From contig VZDJ01000174.1 in the NCBI GenBank assembly GCA_008694505.1, positions 7,086,601 to 7,150,600 of the forward strand: a stretch of DNA of 64,000 nt. The letters run 5' to 3'. The notes beneath the pieces were generated by a model, which made no database searches, was not told the DNA's origin, and saw nothing but the letters and a program-made list of their open reading frames with translations. Source of the DNA: Cyanoderma ruficeps. Lineage: Eukaryota; Chordata; Aves; Passeriformes; Timaliidae. Shown piece by piece: positions 41,663-55,114 of the stretch (within the stretch, counting starts at the first letter, position 1; each line of letters starts with the position of its first letter). Both the position numbers and the translations under genes were made by a program.

Positions 41663-41680
41663 ACTGACTCATGAGTCAGT
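41663..41680. promoter_or_regulatory. 18-bp perfect palindrome with two abutting AP-1 sites
   Basis: ACTGACTCATGAGTCAGT is its own reverse complement. It contains the AP-1/TRE consensus TGACTCA (41665-41671) directly abutting TGAGTCA (41672-41678). It lies 3.3 kb upstream of the ARVCF coding exon and is a plausible enhancer element for Jun/Fos or Maf/Nrf-type factors. Binding is inferred. Confidence 0.5.
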
Positions 41681-44600
41681 ACTTTCATTTTTCTCCTCCA
41701 GTCTAGACTGCTGATAATGTAAACTGTTGAAACCCTGCGTAAATAATTAGGGGTGCAATCAACAGCAAGCAAGTATTTATCTGCTAATAAAACATTTGAA
41801 ATGCACAAGTCTGTCTATGTCCAACAGTTCTTAAAAGGTAGTTATTGGTCCTACTGCTGTTTCTGCATAGCAATTAGGATTTTTATGGTCACTAATTGTA
41901 CATCTGAAAATTTATACAGTTTATTTTCTGCCCGTGTTTTTCTTTGCAAAGAGAAAAGAAGCACAGTATTTATGGTTATAATGAGGTTAACACTATAATT
42001 TCTGCAGGGAGATCTCTCTAAAGATTTGTACCATTTATAGAACCCAAATTTTCTAGGTTTTCTGTAGTATGGCATCAAGGGCTCATATATCATGAAGGAT
42101 TTTCTGAATGGGATCTTTGTCACATTCGCAAAATGTGACTTGAAAGTTATATACCAGCTCAGTCATCAACTTTATTATTAAAGCTGTAACTGCTTCTGAA
42201 GAGGGACTTCTTGATTTTTCTTGCACTGTTGCTAATGCTTTTCCTTAGAACAGAAACTTGGATTTTATGACCTACAAGAAACCTGTTTGTTTTAAATTTA
42301 GATAAAATCTTGTCATCTTCTTTCCACATCCCTACTGGATTCACTTTTTGAAATCACTCCACAGACATACCCGGCCTGTGGGACCCCCAAAAGATGACTT
42401 TTGTGTCATACCACGATTGCATGTGAGAAAGAGCAATTTTAGCTGCAGACAGTTCTGAAAGCTGGGCCCTTGTGGGGAGGGACTGAGGAGACCTCAATTT
42501 CTGCTCTGCAGCACCCTGAAGGAGCCTATCTCCATTTGCTAATCCCTGACTGATCCAGACTCTTCTTGGGCCTGGAGTATCCCCTCATGAGGTGTATTTG
42601 GGACAGCCAGGCTGTTGATCTGCCCTAGCATGAGGGCAGTGATGATCAGAAACCCTGGGGTTGTCTTTAGGAATGTGTGGTTAGAAATGCCAGCCCCACC
42701 CCCAGGTATATTTGTTCCAAAATCTGGCTTGTGCCTGGGTCTTTGCAGTTCCACTTCTTTCACACTCCAAGGAGTCAGTGAGCATGCCTGCACTCCTGGG
42801 AGTAGCGACAACAAACAGAGCTGTCTCCATCTGTGCAAAAGCAGGGGAGCACAAAGGCAGAAACACGGAACTTGGCTGCACACAAGCCAGCTGAGGTCCA
42901 GAAAGTCTGGCTGTGTTCATGTCTAGCTGTGCCAGGGCTAAATCATGCTGAGATGGAGCAGGCGAGTCTTCCAGTGACTTCCAATGAATCATATTACCCT
43001 TTTAGAGGATTGTGATTCTCCTTTGCAGAAACCAGTGTACTCTCTGAAGGTTTTATAGACTTTTAATAATCTATTGGAAGGTCTCAGAATTTGGCAGCTT
43101 GGTCTGTATTTGACTAGTCTGTGACATCTGGAAAAACCCTTTGGTGGTTTTTGGTTGTCTTTCAGAATTTCAATAGAAGTTAAGTCAATGCAGAAATGAG
43201 AAAAGTCACTTCTGCTTACTGGTCTGCAAACATGAAGATCTCAAGTCATGGTTATAAGTAAACATTATGCTATTAATACATGATAATCCTTACACTATTC
43301 TCAACATGATTTTATATTACTCTGATTCCTTTCAACAGCAACTCTTGAAGGCTTAACAATGAGCACAGGGCTACTGGCTGGTTATTCCTCATGAAATTGT
43401 GGTGTATGTCATTGGATTTGGGTCTGTCACTTCTGCTCCAGTGTCTTTTTGGCCCGTTGGGTTATTTCAGCCATATATGACAAAAGAAAGGAGACCTGAG
43501 CCTGCTTAGGGGTTCCCAACAAACTGTGTAAAAAACATGCAGCTCAATAACTACTAATACTCCTCTTTGGGAACATAAGAGTATTGTCACCACATTATTA
43601 TGAGCTACCAAAAAATCTGGTCAGGAGGGAGACCTGATAAATGTAACAGTCATGGAAAATGGATCAGTCAAGAGTGTGCATCATCCAAAGGCACTGAACG
43701 ATGAATTGCAAAGCATCAGGAAGCAGGGAACTACCTGTGCTCATGGAAATCCTTGTTGATAGATGGAAAATAAAGAATCTTTGGCAGCAAATCAAGGGAC
43801 AATTTCTCAGGACTTAACTCTCAGCACAGGACATGAACAGTTCTTGAATTACAGGAGCCTGAGACAGTTCTGCCTCTGGTAGTCTCGGAGGTGCGTTAAG
43901 TGGTTTAGTAGTAAAGGGGTTACTTGTTTAACTTTAATGAAGGATTCTGTTGAGGCCATAATTTATGCTTGTATTATGGTGCTGATTTTGTACTCCTCAT
44001 AAAATGTTTTAAATGCTGTTCAGGTCATAGATCTGTGGAATCAATGGGGAGTTTTACTGCATGCACCATACAGGTGGAGGTAGGGTTTTAAATGGGTTGT
44101 TTCATAACCCTGCTAGAGAAGACAAAAGGCAGAAGTTCTAGCCCACCTAGTTGGTTTCTGAGTTCATTTTTCTGCATTGAAAGACAAGAAGACCTGTGTG
44201 TTTTCCATGGAAGATGTTTGCTTTTCCATTTGCATTATTAGCAAACGGCTGCATGAAGGACTGTTTCATTGACTGAAATCATTAAGCATTTCAACTGCAA
44301 TTGCACACTCTGCATTGAAAAATGTTTTCCATGTTACAGTGTGCTGCTATCATTAAAAAATGAAAACTATTTTCAGCTGCTGTTTATTATGTTTTGGGGG
44401 AAAGCGGGGGGGGGAGGTGTGTAAAAAATGGACACAACTGTTTTCTTTTACCATAGTTTCTGTCCTTAAAAATGTTAAACTTTTCACTTACACTGTTAAG
44501 GACAAAAATTCCAGGTGTCTGTAGTGAGAATGTTCCTCATTCCCTCTAAAGCCATATCTTTTTTAATATATTTCTTTTAAGTACATTATTATTTGCACAG

Positions 44601-44920
44601 TGAAATTAGCTCTGCAAGAGGGATGAAAACCCTTGTCAGAGCAGTTTTAGCAAAAAGATCAAAGGAATTAAATACAAATTCTCTCAAAGGTGAGCGAATT
44701 CTTTTTTCTTTTTTGAACAGGGAAGTCTTAGATTAATTACTTTTAATTTAAAATCAGATCAATGGATGGAAAGATGGATACTTTTCAAAGTGCACTGCAG
44801 TTTGCTTCTTAGAGCGATCAGTATTTTAGCAAGGTGACTAACCATGTGCATTTTTATCTTTAACCTCTGACCCGTGCCCTCCCCACCCTTTACCTAACCC
44901 CTTCCATTTGCCCTGGTCAG

Positions 44921-44950
44921 TTAACAGGCAGGAAGCATTTGAAAGCAGTC
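44921..44950 (+). other. ARVCF: 5'-UTR part of the ARVCF exon, with three possible acceptors
   Basis: A long pyrimidine-rich tract (about 44868-44917) leads into an AG at 44919-44920, so the exon most likely begins at 44921. Two further AGs follow closely, at 44926-44927 and 44930-44931, so the acceptor could shift by 7 or 11 nucleotides. All three lie upstream of the ATG and would change only the leader. Confidence 0.7.
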
Positions 44951-45166
44951 ATGGATGACTATGATATCAGGTCTGCTGCCAGCATTTTAGCATCTGTTAA
45001 AGAGCAAGAAGCTCGTTTCGAGCGGCTCACCCGCGCACTTGAGGAAGAGCGGCGCAATGTCTCCTTGCAACTCGAGCGTGCCAATCAGCCCGCAGACCGA
45101 ATGAGCATTTGCAACATTGGCAATGGTCAGCCACTGGCAACGGCCTGGCAGCAGCTTGTACTGCAG
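44951..45166 (+). CDS. ARVCF: ARVCF N-terminal coding exon (partial gene, 72 residues)
   Basis: This exon encodes the N-terminus of ARVCF, a p120-catenin-family armadillo protein that binds the juxtamembrane tail of classical cadherins at adherens junctions and also enters the nucleus. The translation contains SAASILASVKEQEARFERLT and ends PLATAWQQLVLQ. From memory of human ARVCF, both blocks are near-identical to it and closer than CTNND1, CTNND2 or PKP4. Residues about 12-43 form the family coiled coil: V16, F23, L30 and V37 are spaced by seven, with L26 and L41 between. Residues 45-58 (around NQPADRMSICN) are a variable linker that differs from human. The start ATG at 44951 has G at -3 and G at +4. 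The exon ends CTG CAG followed by GTAACA, phase 0. The exon is CpG-richer than its AT-rich flanks. The armadillo repeats lie on exons beyond the window. No in-frame stop separates the acceptor from the ATG, so a longer N-terminus is not excluded. Confidence 0.93.
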
Positions 45167-48100
45167 GTAACAGCCTGCTCCTTTCACTGTCACTAGAGTC
45201 CACCCCCAGCACAGTGTCCCATTCCGGAAAGTCAGTGCATGGTGTGTTGTCAGCATTTCATTATCGCGTGCCTTTGTCTTCTGGGAGCCCAGAGCTGGGC
45301 TGCGGGGTGTGTGCTTCATCGAGTCAGCTGGGAGCTCGGCCTTCAGAGCCTTGCCTTGGAAGTTGCTCTTCCTCTTAGCTCATGGGGTACTTTTAAAAAT
45401 ATGTGCGTACTCGAGTAAAAACCTTAAGGAGGGATCTTCACACCCCCCTCTAATCTATGCACTTGCTGTAAGTCTGCTGATGTGCTGGTGATTGTAAAAG
45501 GAGGCTGAATCATAATCTCCATAGCAAACAAAATTTCCATTAGAAATAGCTGGACTTTGAATAGAGGGAGCAGCATGAAAAGCAGGGATTTCCCTCCTGC
45601 AAAGCCTTATTGTTTGTGCAGGGAGGACTTCATAATTTGTTTCTCATGTGCAGTGAATTGATAGAGTATTTTAATGATGCAGACTGGCTTTGTGCGTAGC
45701 TTTAGATTTCCAAATCCTGTTTTGCTCGATACACATTCTTTAACTGTTTAAATGTGCAATGACAAACTACTTACGTCTCTAAATTACTTCAGCTCTCCAA
45801 CCCCTGTGACACACAAGGTAAGTCATGCAGAAGCAATAGTACCATTTGTGAAGGTCTGTTTCCTGAGAAAACATTGTTCAATTCAGAAGGAAACTCTGGG
45901 CTATGGGGATTCTAAAAGTTGTTTCCCAGTTATACCAGACTGTTTTACAATTATACTTGCATTGAGCTGTATTGAGGCAGACTTTACCTTATATTACGTT
46001 AGCACTGCTTTTCTAGTAACAGCTGCCATGTTTTTGTACGTGTAGATGGTTGAATTTGGGATTCCATGTGAAAGGAGTAGCCTGCACTGGTTAGGCTAAA
46101 AGTCTGACCATGTTTGGTAGGAGCTGTAGGTGGTTATTCTCTGATGAGCAGCTGGGCTGGGAGAGGGGAGATGTGCTTACGTATTTTTAATAGGAAAAGG
46201 ACAAGTTCACCTTCACTTTTTCTGAATGATTTTGTGCAAAGTGCCTGATTAATAGCTTCAGAATGAAATTCTTTATCCACAAAACTGATGAAGCATGAGT
46301 TTTCTGCAATGTAATGGCTTAAGGTCTAACCACTTCCAAGAAAACTTAATAAAAGAGTTCTAAGTTACAGGGGTCTACGTGACTCTTATGGAGAAACAGC
46401 CCCTGTAAGTGACCCTAGAGTGAGTCTCTGTATGCTCAGCTCACTGCCACTGGGTTACAGAAGCTTTAATTCATTGATTATTAGCACTGAGGATTTTAGA
46501 GTACCTTGTGTATGAAATAAAGTAGTTAAATAGCTAAATATGCACAATTAAGAATCAGTGTAAGGTTAGTTGTGTGAATTTTCATAAAATATACCGAGGG
46601 CCAAATTCCTTCCTGACTTACTAGAATTAAATAGTGTTTAACTGAGGGATGAAAGCTGTACATTCAGTCTTATGCAGAGTATATAATCTTTTCATCTCTA
46701 GTGTTCTATGTCACATTTCATTGTGCAGAGTACACAAAGCAAGAGGCTCTCTGTGCTCTGCTGTCTGTGGGGATTGCTCACACCCTGTAGTGAAATCCTC
46801 CTCTGAGGCTGTTTCAGTGAGCACGGGCTGAGTGCTGCAGACCACCCCATTCGACTGTTTGTTATAAGGAATACTGCAAAGTAACTCAAGTAGCAGCTTT
46901 TCCATTTGGAACTTGTGTGGTGATTATATATAATCTAGTTATTCTGAGTAGAATTTGGACAAAAGAAATGAGGGTTAGCTCCATTTTATGAGAGTGACAG
47001 TCTTTAATGAACTTCACAACCAGGCATCAGTTTTCCATGTTGTTTGTTTGTCAAAGAGGAATCTGCCAAAGGGATTTGTTAGGGAAGTGTGTATAGTCAA
47101 GGCTTTATAAATAGAGTCTCTCTCAGCACTTTTTTTTAATATACCATCCCACACTTGCTCCCTTTTAGAATAGAAAATTAAGTGGGTTTTTTTTCCCTTT
47201 TGATTTTAGTCAAGGAAAAGTACTATATATGTGGGCAATGTGCCAGGGCTGCTGTAACAGTTTTCTGAAGTCCTCAAAAGACAAAATCAAGGTGTTATGA
47301 AAATATTGATTCTAATTAATGAATTCTGGGACTCTAATTTTTTATTTTTTTTTAAATAGCAGCTTTAAACTTGTTCCATAACAATAACTCCTTGTCTTAG
47401 ACAGCCCACTTAGCCACTTGCTGCTGAGTTCTGCCTGTTCAGTGTGAATTTCAAATACTGGAATGGAACATGTGAACTCTGGTGCACTTGCTGGGCTTTT
47501 TCTGTGAGGGTCTATGCCATTGTGTCTTTTGGCCCTAAAAGAGGAATACCAGATCAGCAAATGAGGTCAGGGATGTGCTGTAAATGCCAAAAAGTGCGTG
47601 CATAGGTTTCTTGATTGTGCATTAAGAGTGGATTTTTTTTTTTCTAAAAATTACCTTAAACATGTTTTAATGGGAGAGGTTGATTACTTGGACAATCTAA
47701 ACAAATAATTAATGGTTTGTTCAGATATTAGTTAGAAATAGCTGACATTATTCGTGAAAGGAAACTTTCCTGGAGGAAGAGTTTCTGGGATACACTGTCC
47801 TCACACTGGGCGGTCCTAATTGTTGTTGAAATGTCTCCCATTAATATTAGTGTGAGTCTTTTATTCAGGTATTGACTAAGGTGCTTGTGTTTTCATAGCC
47901 CACTGCAGAAGGCAGTGCCTGCCAAACCTGCAGGCTCTGCAGAGGTTTGTCCCCATCCCTGTTCCTGCAGGAGGCTGTGAGCAGCTCCTGCCGTAGCAAC
48001 AGTCAGCTTTAACCCACACCGGCCCTGGTGAATGGGGAGAAAAGTGCTTTTTGTGCTTAATGCACTTGAACGATGGATAAACGTAACTGCAGCTCTGTGC

Positions 48101-50375
48101 AGCTTCCCCAGGCTTCTACTGTAGCTGCAGTTAGAGTTAGTTGCTGAGTGTGCAGCCAGTGACATGAATTAGGGTGTTTCAACTCCAGAACTTTGGGAAG
48201 ATATGCAGATTTATACATGTGTTACTGCAGATTCTGAAGTGGTCAAATAAAGTGTTCTTTCAGACTAAGAACCCTCTGGACAAAAGATGATTAGTTACAC
48301 AGTGAAAACCTTGGCATTAGTCTGGAAAATATAACATTTAATGAACCCTTGGTCACAGATCTTTTATCAGGGTAATAAAATCTCTTAAAACTCACTGCAG
48401 GTTTTAATGATGACTGTCTCTGGCCTTGAGTGGTGGAACCCACATGGTTGGTCACTGCTGTTGGGCTTTGGAAGCGAAACTCCGGTTGTACTAAAGACAG
48501 AAGAGTGGTCTGTTAATGTGTATTTATGTTTGCTTCTCTGGCTTTTGAGGTAAATCACGTACATTGGTTATTACAGTATTTCAGGCCGCGGGAGTCTTGG
48601 CAGTCTTTGCCTTTTGATCAGTTGACCAGGGCAGGCACACTCCAGTAAATCACTGGTGAGTAGCACCTATCATGTGTCTTCTGCATGTTCAGGTATCTAG
48701 TTGATGATGTTTTTTACAAGCCTGAGAAATCTTATTGCTTTTCAGGTACGAAGTATGTAATTTAATCTACCTAGTTGTACTTAACTTTCTTCCAAATCAG
48801 CCTTCTGCTGCTCTTCACAGTGGGAACTGAAGTTGGGCAGGAAGGAGATACAGACGTGCCCATGTGGGGTATGTGCTGTGATGGGCTGACACAGAACATA
48901 ACTTACTAATAATAAAGAATATTATCATATATATATGTAAAAATATGTATATACACTTTTAATAAAACATTGGACATGTGATACTTATTAAACACAAGGC
49001 TATATCCTGACTTGGTTTAAACTGGCATGGCTCCATGGGTTTCAGAGAAGCCCTGTCGAATCTGATCATCTGGGGAGCTGAACAAGGTTTGCATTCAAAG
49101 ATTGTTTCTCATCAGTACGTGGTGACAACTTCATTCCTGTTAATGTTGCATAACCAAAATAAAGTACAGCATTCAATAAACCCCTGTTGCCAGCAAAAGC
49201 ACTGTAACAATACTTTGACTTCAGAGATTCTATAGTGCCCTATAGGGATTTGAGAGGACTTTCTGTCAGAAAAAGGTATTATCCCCCTTCTTACAGGTGG
49301 GAAAGCTGTGGGAATTGCCAAATCTCACATGGTACAAATAACAGAAATCAGCCCCTTACATGCTGGTGCAGGGTTTTGCTTAGCAGATGTGTTGACTCTT
49401 ACGTGCCTGTAACAAGTAGCATGGGTTGATCTGAGAAGTCTTCACACTCAAAAAATCACCCAATAATTAAAAAATTATTACATTTGATTGTTATTGAGAT
49501 TCCTTTAAGTTCACAGTGGTGGGTTTGTTGGGGTATTCTTATATTAAAAAATCAACCTAGTTAATAAAATTATTTTTTTCTTCACTTTGCAAATACAATT
49601 ATAGCTGTTCAAGGAAAATTAGCTTATGGAAAAAAATCTAAAATCTACAGAATATTTTCATAGTTTGGATCGTTTATATATCAGCTTATGTTTCAGAGAA
49701 ATAACACCTGCTTGAAAACAAACAAACACATTAGACTTTTTTTTTTCCTTTTTAGGCAGGTGTTTCTAAGCCATAATGAAGTACCAAGATTCTTCAGTCT
49801 TTATGTTAATCTGAGGTACCTGTGACTTCTGCCAAAAATGACATTTAGTGAATTGAGGGTTATTTTCAAATAAAAGGTGAACTCTAAAGCACACCAGAAC
49901 CCATGGTGAGAATTTAAAAAAAAATACAAGAAGATTAGCTCAAATTGCTTTTCTAAGAAAATACCATCAAGTTAACCTTTCTGAGTCAGCCTGGGCAACA
50001 ATAGCACTTCTGTCTGTATTTCATTACTTTTAAGATTCTCTGCTCCACACTGACGTAGTCCAGACTGCTAGAATATAGAGACTCTTTCCAGTGCTTTGAT
50101 AGTAAGAACATGGGTGCATTAATGTATATAATGGGTGCTTTAATATTGTATATATATTTAAACATATCCTGAGAAGAAGCAAAGATGGGTTCTGAGCTTC
50201 AATGAATCTTCTCCTTGCCCTTTCTCTCTTCTGCATCTCATATGGAATGCAGTTCCATCTTTGCGTGTAAAGTTTTATGTAATTAGTTCAAGTTTGTAGT
50301 GCCTCTTGGCTTCTTGTGTTATATAACATATCTGAGCTCATATTAAGGGACTGACAACATGGAAAATTCCTTTTT

Positions 50376-50395
50376 TTTTTGCCTTACAGGTAAGG
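50376..50395 (+). promoter_or_regulatory. ARVCF: Candidate recursive splice site (zero-length exon)
   Basis: A run of ten T (50371-50380) is followed by GCCTTACAG and immediately by GTAAGG. A strong acceptor is thus fused to a strong donor at 50389/50390 with no exon between. This is the signature of a ratcheting point used to remove long introns in steps. It sits 5.2 kb into the very long ARVCF intron, on the sense strand. Function is inferred and the juxtaposition itself is seen directly. Confidence 0.45.
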
Positions 50396-53300
50396 TCAGG
50401 CACAGACAACAGTGCTGTTGGTTCATGACAGCTCTCCCTGGTGTTACAGTACTGTTTACTGCTACATTGCCAGATACCAAGAAAAAACTCAGTGGTAGTT
50501 AACTCATGGATGTCCTCCTTCTGCCAGTATTGATAGGTAGCAAAATATTGAAAGAACTTGCAGGGACAATCATTACTCCTTTATAGACAAGTGGAACCCC
50601 CAGAAATGTACTTTCTGCTTATGGGGTACAGCATAGTTTGGTGTCAGTCACCTCAGGCCCCGTCTGTGGCTGCTGCTGCCCCTGCCCAGCTCCCCTCGCT
50701 CTGTAATTTGGCTCCTGCAGGTTCCTGGGAGTTACAGGGGCACTCGTTCTGCCCTCAGCCTGACCCTGCAAATTCAGTGTGAGTAGAGTTACTGAGCTTC
50801 TAGGAGTGACCTGGGTCAGGTTTCAGCTTCTGCATATGTGCAACTATTCAAAGGTTCTGGGGGGAAGGAGGAGGGAGATTTGGGAATATGATTCCCATGA
50901 GAGAATGAGTTCTTAGATCAGCATTCAGTGTGAGCTGAGAGATACTTGCAGGAGCTAGGGATCCCAAGCAGTTAGGAACTGTACCAGGAGCCATTACTCA
51001 GCTACTTCTCAAGGAGATGTGTTCCCATCTGCCCCATCCCTGGCTTCTCCTGTATTGGACATGATAATGACTGCATATAGCTTGGAGGTTGGAGCTTTGA
51101 GCATCTTTTTTACAGATGTTGTCCCATTTCTGTGAAAGCATCAGTTCCTGGGGAGAGCCAGGACCTTTGGCTGACAGTTGAGCAGGAGGGGAAGCTGAAG
51201 GAGGAGCTGGTGCTCCTCGGGCCCAAAGCCTTGCAGCTGGCTTGGGGCAGTGCTGCTGCCCAAGCAGGAGCTCTCCTGCAGTTACTGCAGGTGTCAGATA
51301 GAGACTTCACAGAGTGACAGCGTGGCATGTGGCATCACTGAGGAGCTCCTGCTGTTTGCCTTTCTGCTGGGATGACCCAAATTCTAAAGGAAATCCTACA
51401 ACCTGCTTCATGTATTGCAGGAGGAATTCCATAGCAGAAAAAGACTGTGCAAGAGGCATCATGGTATATATCATATGAGAGGCTCTGAAAATGGACTCAA
51501 ATAGTATTCCAGCTAGAATTTACATTTCCTAGTTCTTCTATTTCTTGAATAGTCTCACCCTTGTGATTATTCTTCAGTCTTCATTTAAGGCCTTAGATGG
51601 TAAAAACACAGATACAAGTGAATGGGAATAATAGTATCAATTTCAGCAACAACTAAGAAGCTTTGACCAGCTGAATCAGAAGCTGTGCAGCTCTCTCCAG
51701 AAGGGATTTATTTGATAAGCAAACTACTTAAACCCCACTTATGAGAGTTATTTGGGGCTCAGAACTGCTGGCACGCAGCTGAATCCACTCAAAATCTGAT
51801 GTGTTATCTGAGAAGTATTTGTACAAAACTTCTTCAGCGAGTCTAGTTTAAAAAGTAGATTCCAAATGATTCAATAAAAAATAAAAGGGGAACCTGGCAA
51901 CTGAGAAACAGACCCTCTGTCTGGAGGAAGAATGACTTGATTCTTTATATGATTCAGGTTTTTTTCAAAACTTAATTACATACTATTTTATAGCTTTACG
52001 TGCGCAGGTTGAAAATATACTTCCAGCTCCAAAAGCACGCGTTTGCAGAAATGTCATTTTTCTCTCTGTCATCAAAAGTACCTCACATTCATGTCTCACA
52101 CTTCATCTGTTAAGTATGTGCTGTGCAACTCTCTGTGGGAACTGCTGAATTCCAAAGTGCCATCTAATGTTTGTCTGCAGGACAGCAACTGCTTTGCACT
52201 AATGATTGTGATAGTGCAAAGCAATGGCCGTGTTTGCCCTCAGCATCTCAAACATTTTTGCAGTTTCATTTGCCTTGATAGTTCCAGCTCCTTTTGTTTA
52301 GTGTAAATTTTTATTGAATGAGGTTTTTGAAGCAACTTAAAAGCAGAGATTTTCTTTGTTTGACAAGACTTGTGAAAGAGTGGTTTTCCACAACTGTTAG
52401 CCTTTCTGGCCTGGAGCTGTGCCAGGTTTTAATTAAAAATATTTAAGTGACGAATTCACTGTTCCATGGAAATTTTCCGTGATTTTACATTGCTTTACTA
52501 ATAGAACTATGTTTTCTTCTAGGAGAACATATAAGAGAAACACATTAAAATGAAATTCTGATTGCAGTAGACAGGCATCTAGGTTGTTCTTTGCATGATG
52601 TCTGAGTGTTACAACATCAACAAGTATAATAGCAAGTAATTACTTAAAAAGTATTAAAACGGGAACATTAAAATGTAAACATTAAAGAGTAGTATCAGGC
52701 TTAACAGGATTTTTTTAAAAAACAACTTTCTAGTCCCATTTACCACATTTGCTTCTCAATAATTAACATGACTCATCTTACATTAAAGTTGTGATTTAAT
52801 TTTCATGTCCTGCTGCTTGTTTGTTTCTCAGTTCAGACAGCAGAACATGATTAATTGTCCTGACTTTCTAAGATTCTTACTTGTCCTCCATTTTAGCACC
52901 CAAGCATATGACTATATTAGTTTAGTTGGGATGTTCATGAAGAAAGATTTTAAACCATCACAAAACCTTTTTGTGCTCTATCTCCCAGTATAATGAAAAG
53001 ATTTTGTTCCTAACTCAGGCCTTGATCCGTCGGGGTGCAGCGAGACAGAGCTTTATCCCTGCCAGGCGTTGCCCAGGAGCTGGTCAGCCTTTGTGAGCCT
53101 CTTCCCTCACACAGCCACGTGTGGCTGCAGAAAGGTTTTGCAGAAACTTTGAAACCACCAAGGAGCTAACCTGGCAATTTCCAGTTCCCTTTGGGCTTTG
53201 GACTCGCAGGGTTCAACCTCTTAAACTCAAGAATTTTCTATGGTTCCCTTTCACTGTCTGCAGTGGCTGTAAGCTCTTGCGAATTAATGCTGAAAGAGCC

Positions 53301-53564
53301 CAAAATGGGTGTTGGGTTATGATGACACTGATAAATTACTGAGTCTTTTGCTAGTTTAGGCCATCTTGTTAATGGTTCAAATTACGTTCCTGCTTGCTTT
53401 GTCACAAACGTGGAGTGATTCACTGAAGTCATCGGTGTGACTGAGAACAGAATGGCCAAAGATGGCCATGGGCAGCCTGAGGCTGTGTGCCAACTATAAT
53501 TAAAGCCTTTGATTTAAATAAATGTCACAGTTTACTCTTTATTTAGATATTATAAAAGCAAAAC

Positions 53565-53601
53565 CCAAAACACAAACCAACCAAACAAAACCCCAACAAC
53601 T
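53565..53601 (+). repeat. A/C-rich simple sequence
   Basis: Low-complexity CAAAACCC/CCAACCAAAC sequence. T/G-rich counterparts occur at 54300-54335 and 61946-62007. Confidence 0.8.
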
Positions 53602-54791
53602 GCTGCTTTTTAAAGCTACTAAATTACTAGCTGGAGAGAATTTTTTTTATCCATAGTTGTGGTGACTGGGAAATGTAGAATACCATCAGAGTTCATTTTA
53701 AGGACTTAATCTAAAATGCTGGCACAGTGGCATTTTTAGAATATTGTAGCTAAAGATTGAAAAGAACTATACTGTCTGTGTTTCTAACCCATCTCAATTA
53801 GCTCTTCTTCCTTTTTGCAGTCTTATTTTCATATGTAACTATTTAAAATACAAGAAACCTGCTCTGGAATAAATTCCCTGCACAGAGACCTTAATTCTCT
53901 CTTCAGAAGGGACTGCAAAACAGCTTCAGGTTTTGGTTTGAGGAGGACAGTAATTACCATGAAAATAGGTAGATTGTGCAGACAGTTATCAGGCCGGTAC
54001 ATCATGGCAAACCACATTTTTGCCTTCTGGATGAGAGAATGATGTGTTAAGCTGGTACCTTCTGAGCAAGAGTTTGTAATATGCAGCATGAAATACAGCA
54101 CAAATAGTATGGAAAATAGACAAACCAAAAACAAAATCTTAAGTGATGAAAAATGGTTAATGCTGGTCTTTCTTTCCTGCATTTGAGTCTTTGTTCTCCT
54201 TTTCGATAACTACAGCATGAAATTACGGTCACAGTATCAACCTTAACTTGATCTGTTTTCCTTGCTGTTGTCATTCTGTTATAAATGTCATGGTAATTTA
54301 TTTTTTGTTGTTGTTTGTTTGTGGTTTTTTGTACCGGAGGAGGCTTTTTATCCCTTTAAAATGTAGTTGATTCTTACCTAAATGAAGTTGCTGGGAGGAA
54401 ACAATTCATTTAATTGCGACCTATATGCAGTGACATGTACCTTCCTCTGTCCTTTGTTTCTAATGTAAGCAGTGCTGTCACCAGACTGTCCTTGTTCTCA
54501 TCCTGTCATATGACAACTTAGATGAAATGGAGTTGACTGATATTAGATGTAGCAAGATGGAAGCTGTGTTGGTATACAAATTAAAATTCCCCCGAATTTA
54601 CTGAAATGCCTAATGGTGTCAACCTATAGAAAGTGCTGCTTTGCTGTATTGTTCTTCAGCCTTATGATCCTTTAGACCTCTTTTTAATACTGGCTTCTTA
54701 AATAAAGAAGACACCTAAAATTATCCTCCGTTTATATACAGCAGCTCCCTAGTGATACAGCCTGGCTTTGTCTCCATTTCTAACCTTGCAG

Positions 54792-54905
54792 AATTGGGAG
54801 CAAGAAGATTGTCAAAACCGTGTTCGTGGCAATGTTAGAAATACCTGGGTGGATGTGTCCTACTACAGTCACGCAACCATTTTGGAGCAAGTACAGATGC
54901 TTTGA
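54792..54905 (+). other. Candidate intronic terminal exon (37 codons plus stop)
   Basis: After the pyrimidine-rich acceptor-like stretch ending CTAACCTTGCAG (54791), an open frame begins NWEQEDCQNRVRGNVRNTW, ends ILEQVQML and stops at TGA (54903-54905). The composition is protein-like rather than low-complexity. Read from the acceptor it is in phase 0, so splicing from the upstream ARVCF exon (phase 0 end) would stay in frame and give a truncated coiled-coil-only product. An AATAAA lies downstream at 55115-55120. I do not recognise the peptide. A chance open frame is quite possible at this length, and another + frame is also open here. Confidence 0.25.
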
Positions 54906-55114
54906 AAGGGCTCCTGTAACTTTTCAAATACATTTAAAAATGATGATAATGCTAACAGGAAAAGATTTCAAAATGTATCTCAGAGATAGAATGTTCTGTT
55001 TCCATTTGTCTGGATTAAAATCACTACTGTAGGGCAATCTGACACTCCCAGTGTGCTTTGCTTTAGTTCTCCCACTTACCTTGTTTCTTTGCTGCACGAA
55101 ATTCACAGAAGGAC

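Larger units (their letters stand above)
32450..44910. other. No gene seen; probable ARVCF 5' intron
   Basis: Noncoding DNA up to the ARVCF acceptor. It holds the (TA)29 tract and the AP-1 palindrome. The coding exon at 44921 has an acceptor, so at least one upstream noncoding exon must exist, here or beyond the left edge. Confidence 0.6.

Noticed and set aside
44651..44689. Possible mini-exon ending AAAG|GTGAGC shortly before the ARVCF exon
   Set aside because: The donor looks good but the acceptor is weak, and it would leave an intron of only about 230 nt. No support beyond the donor.
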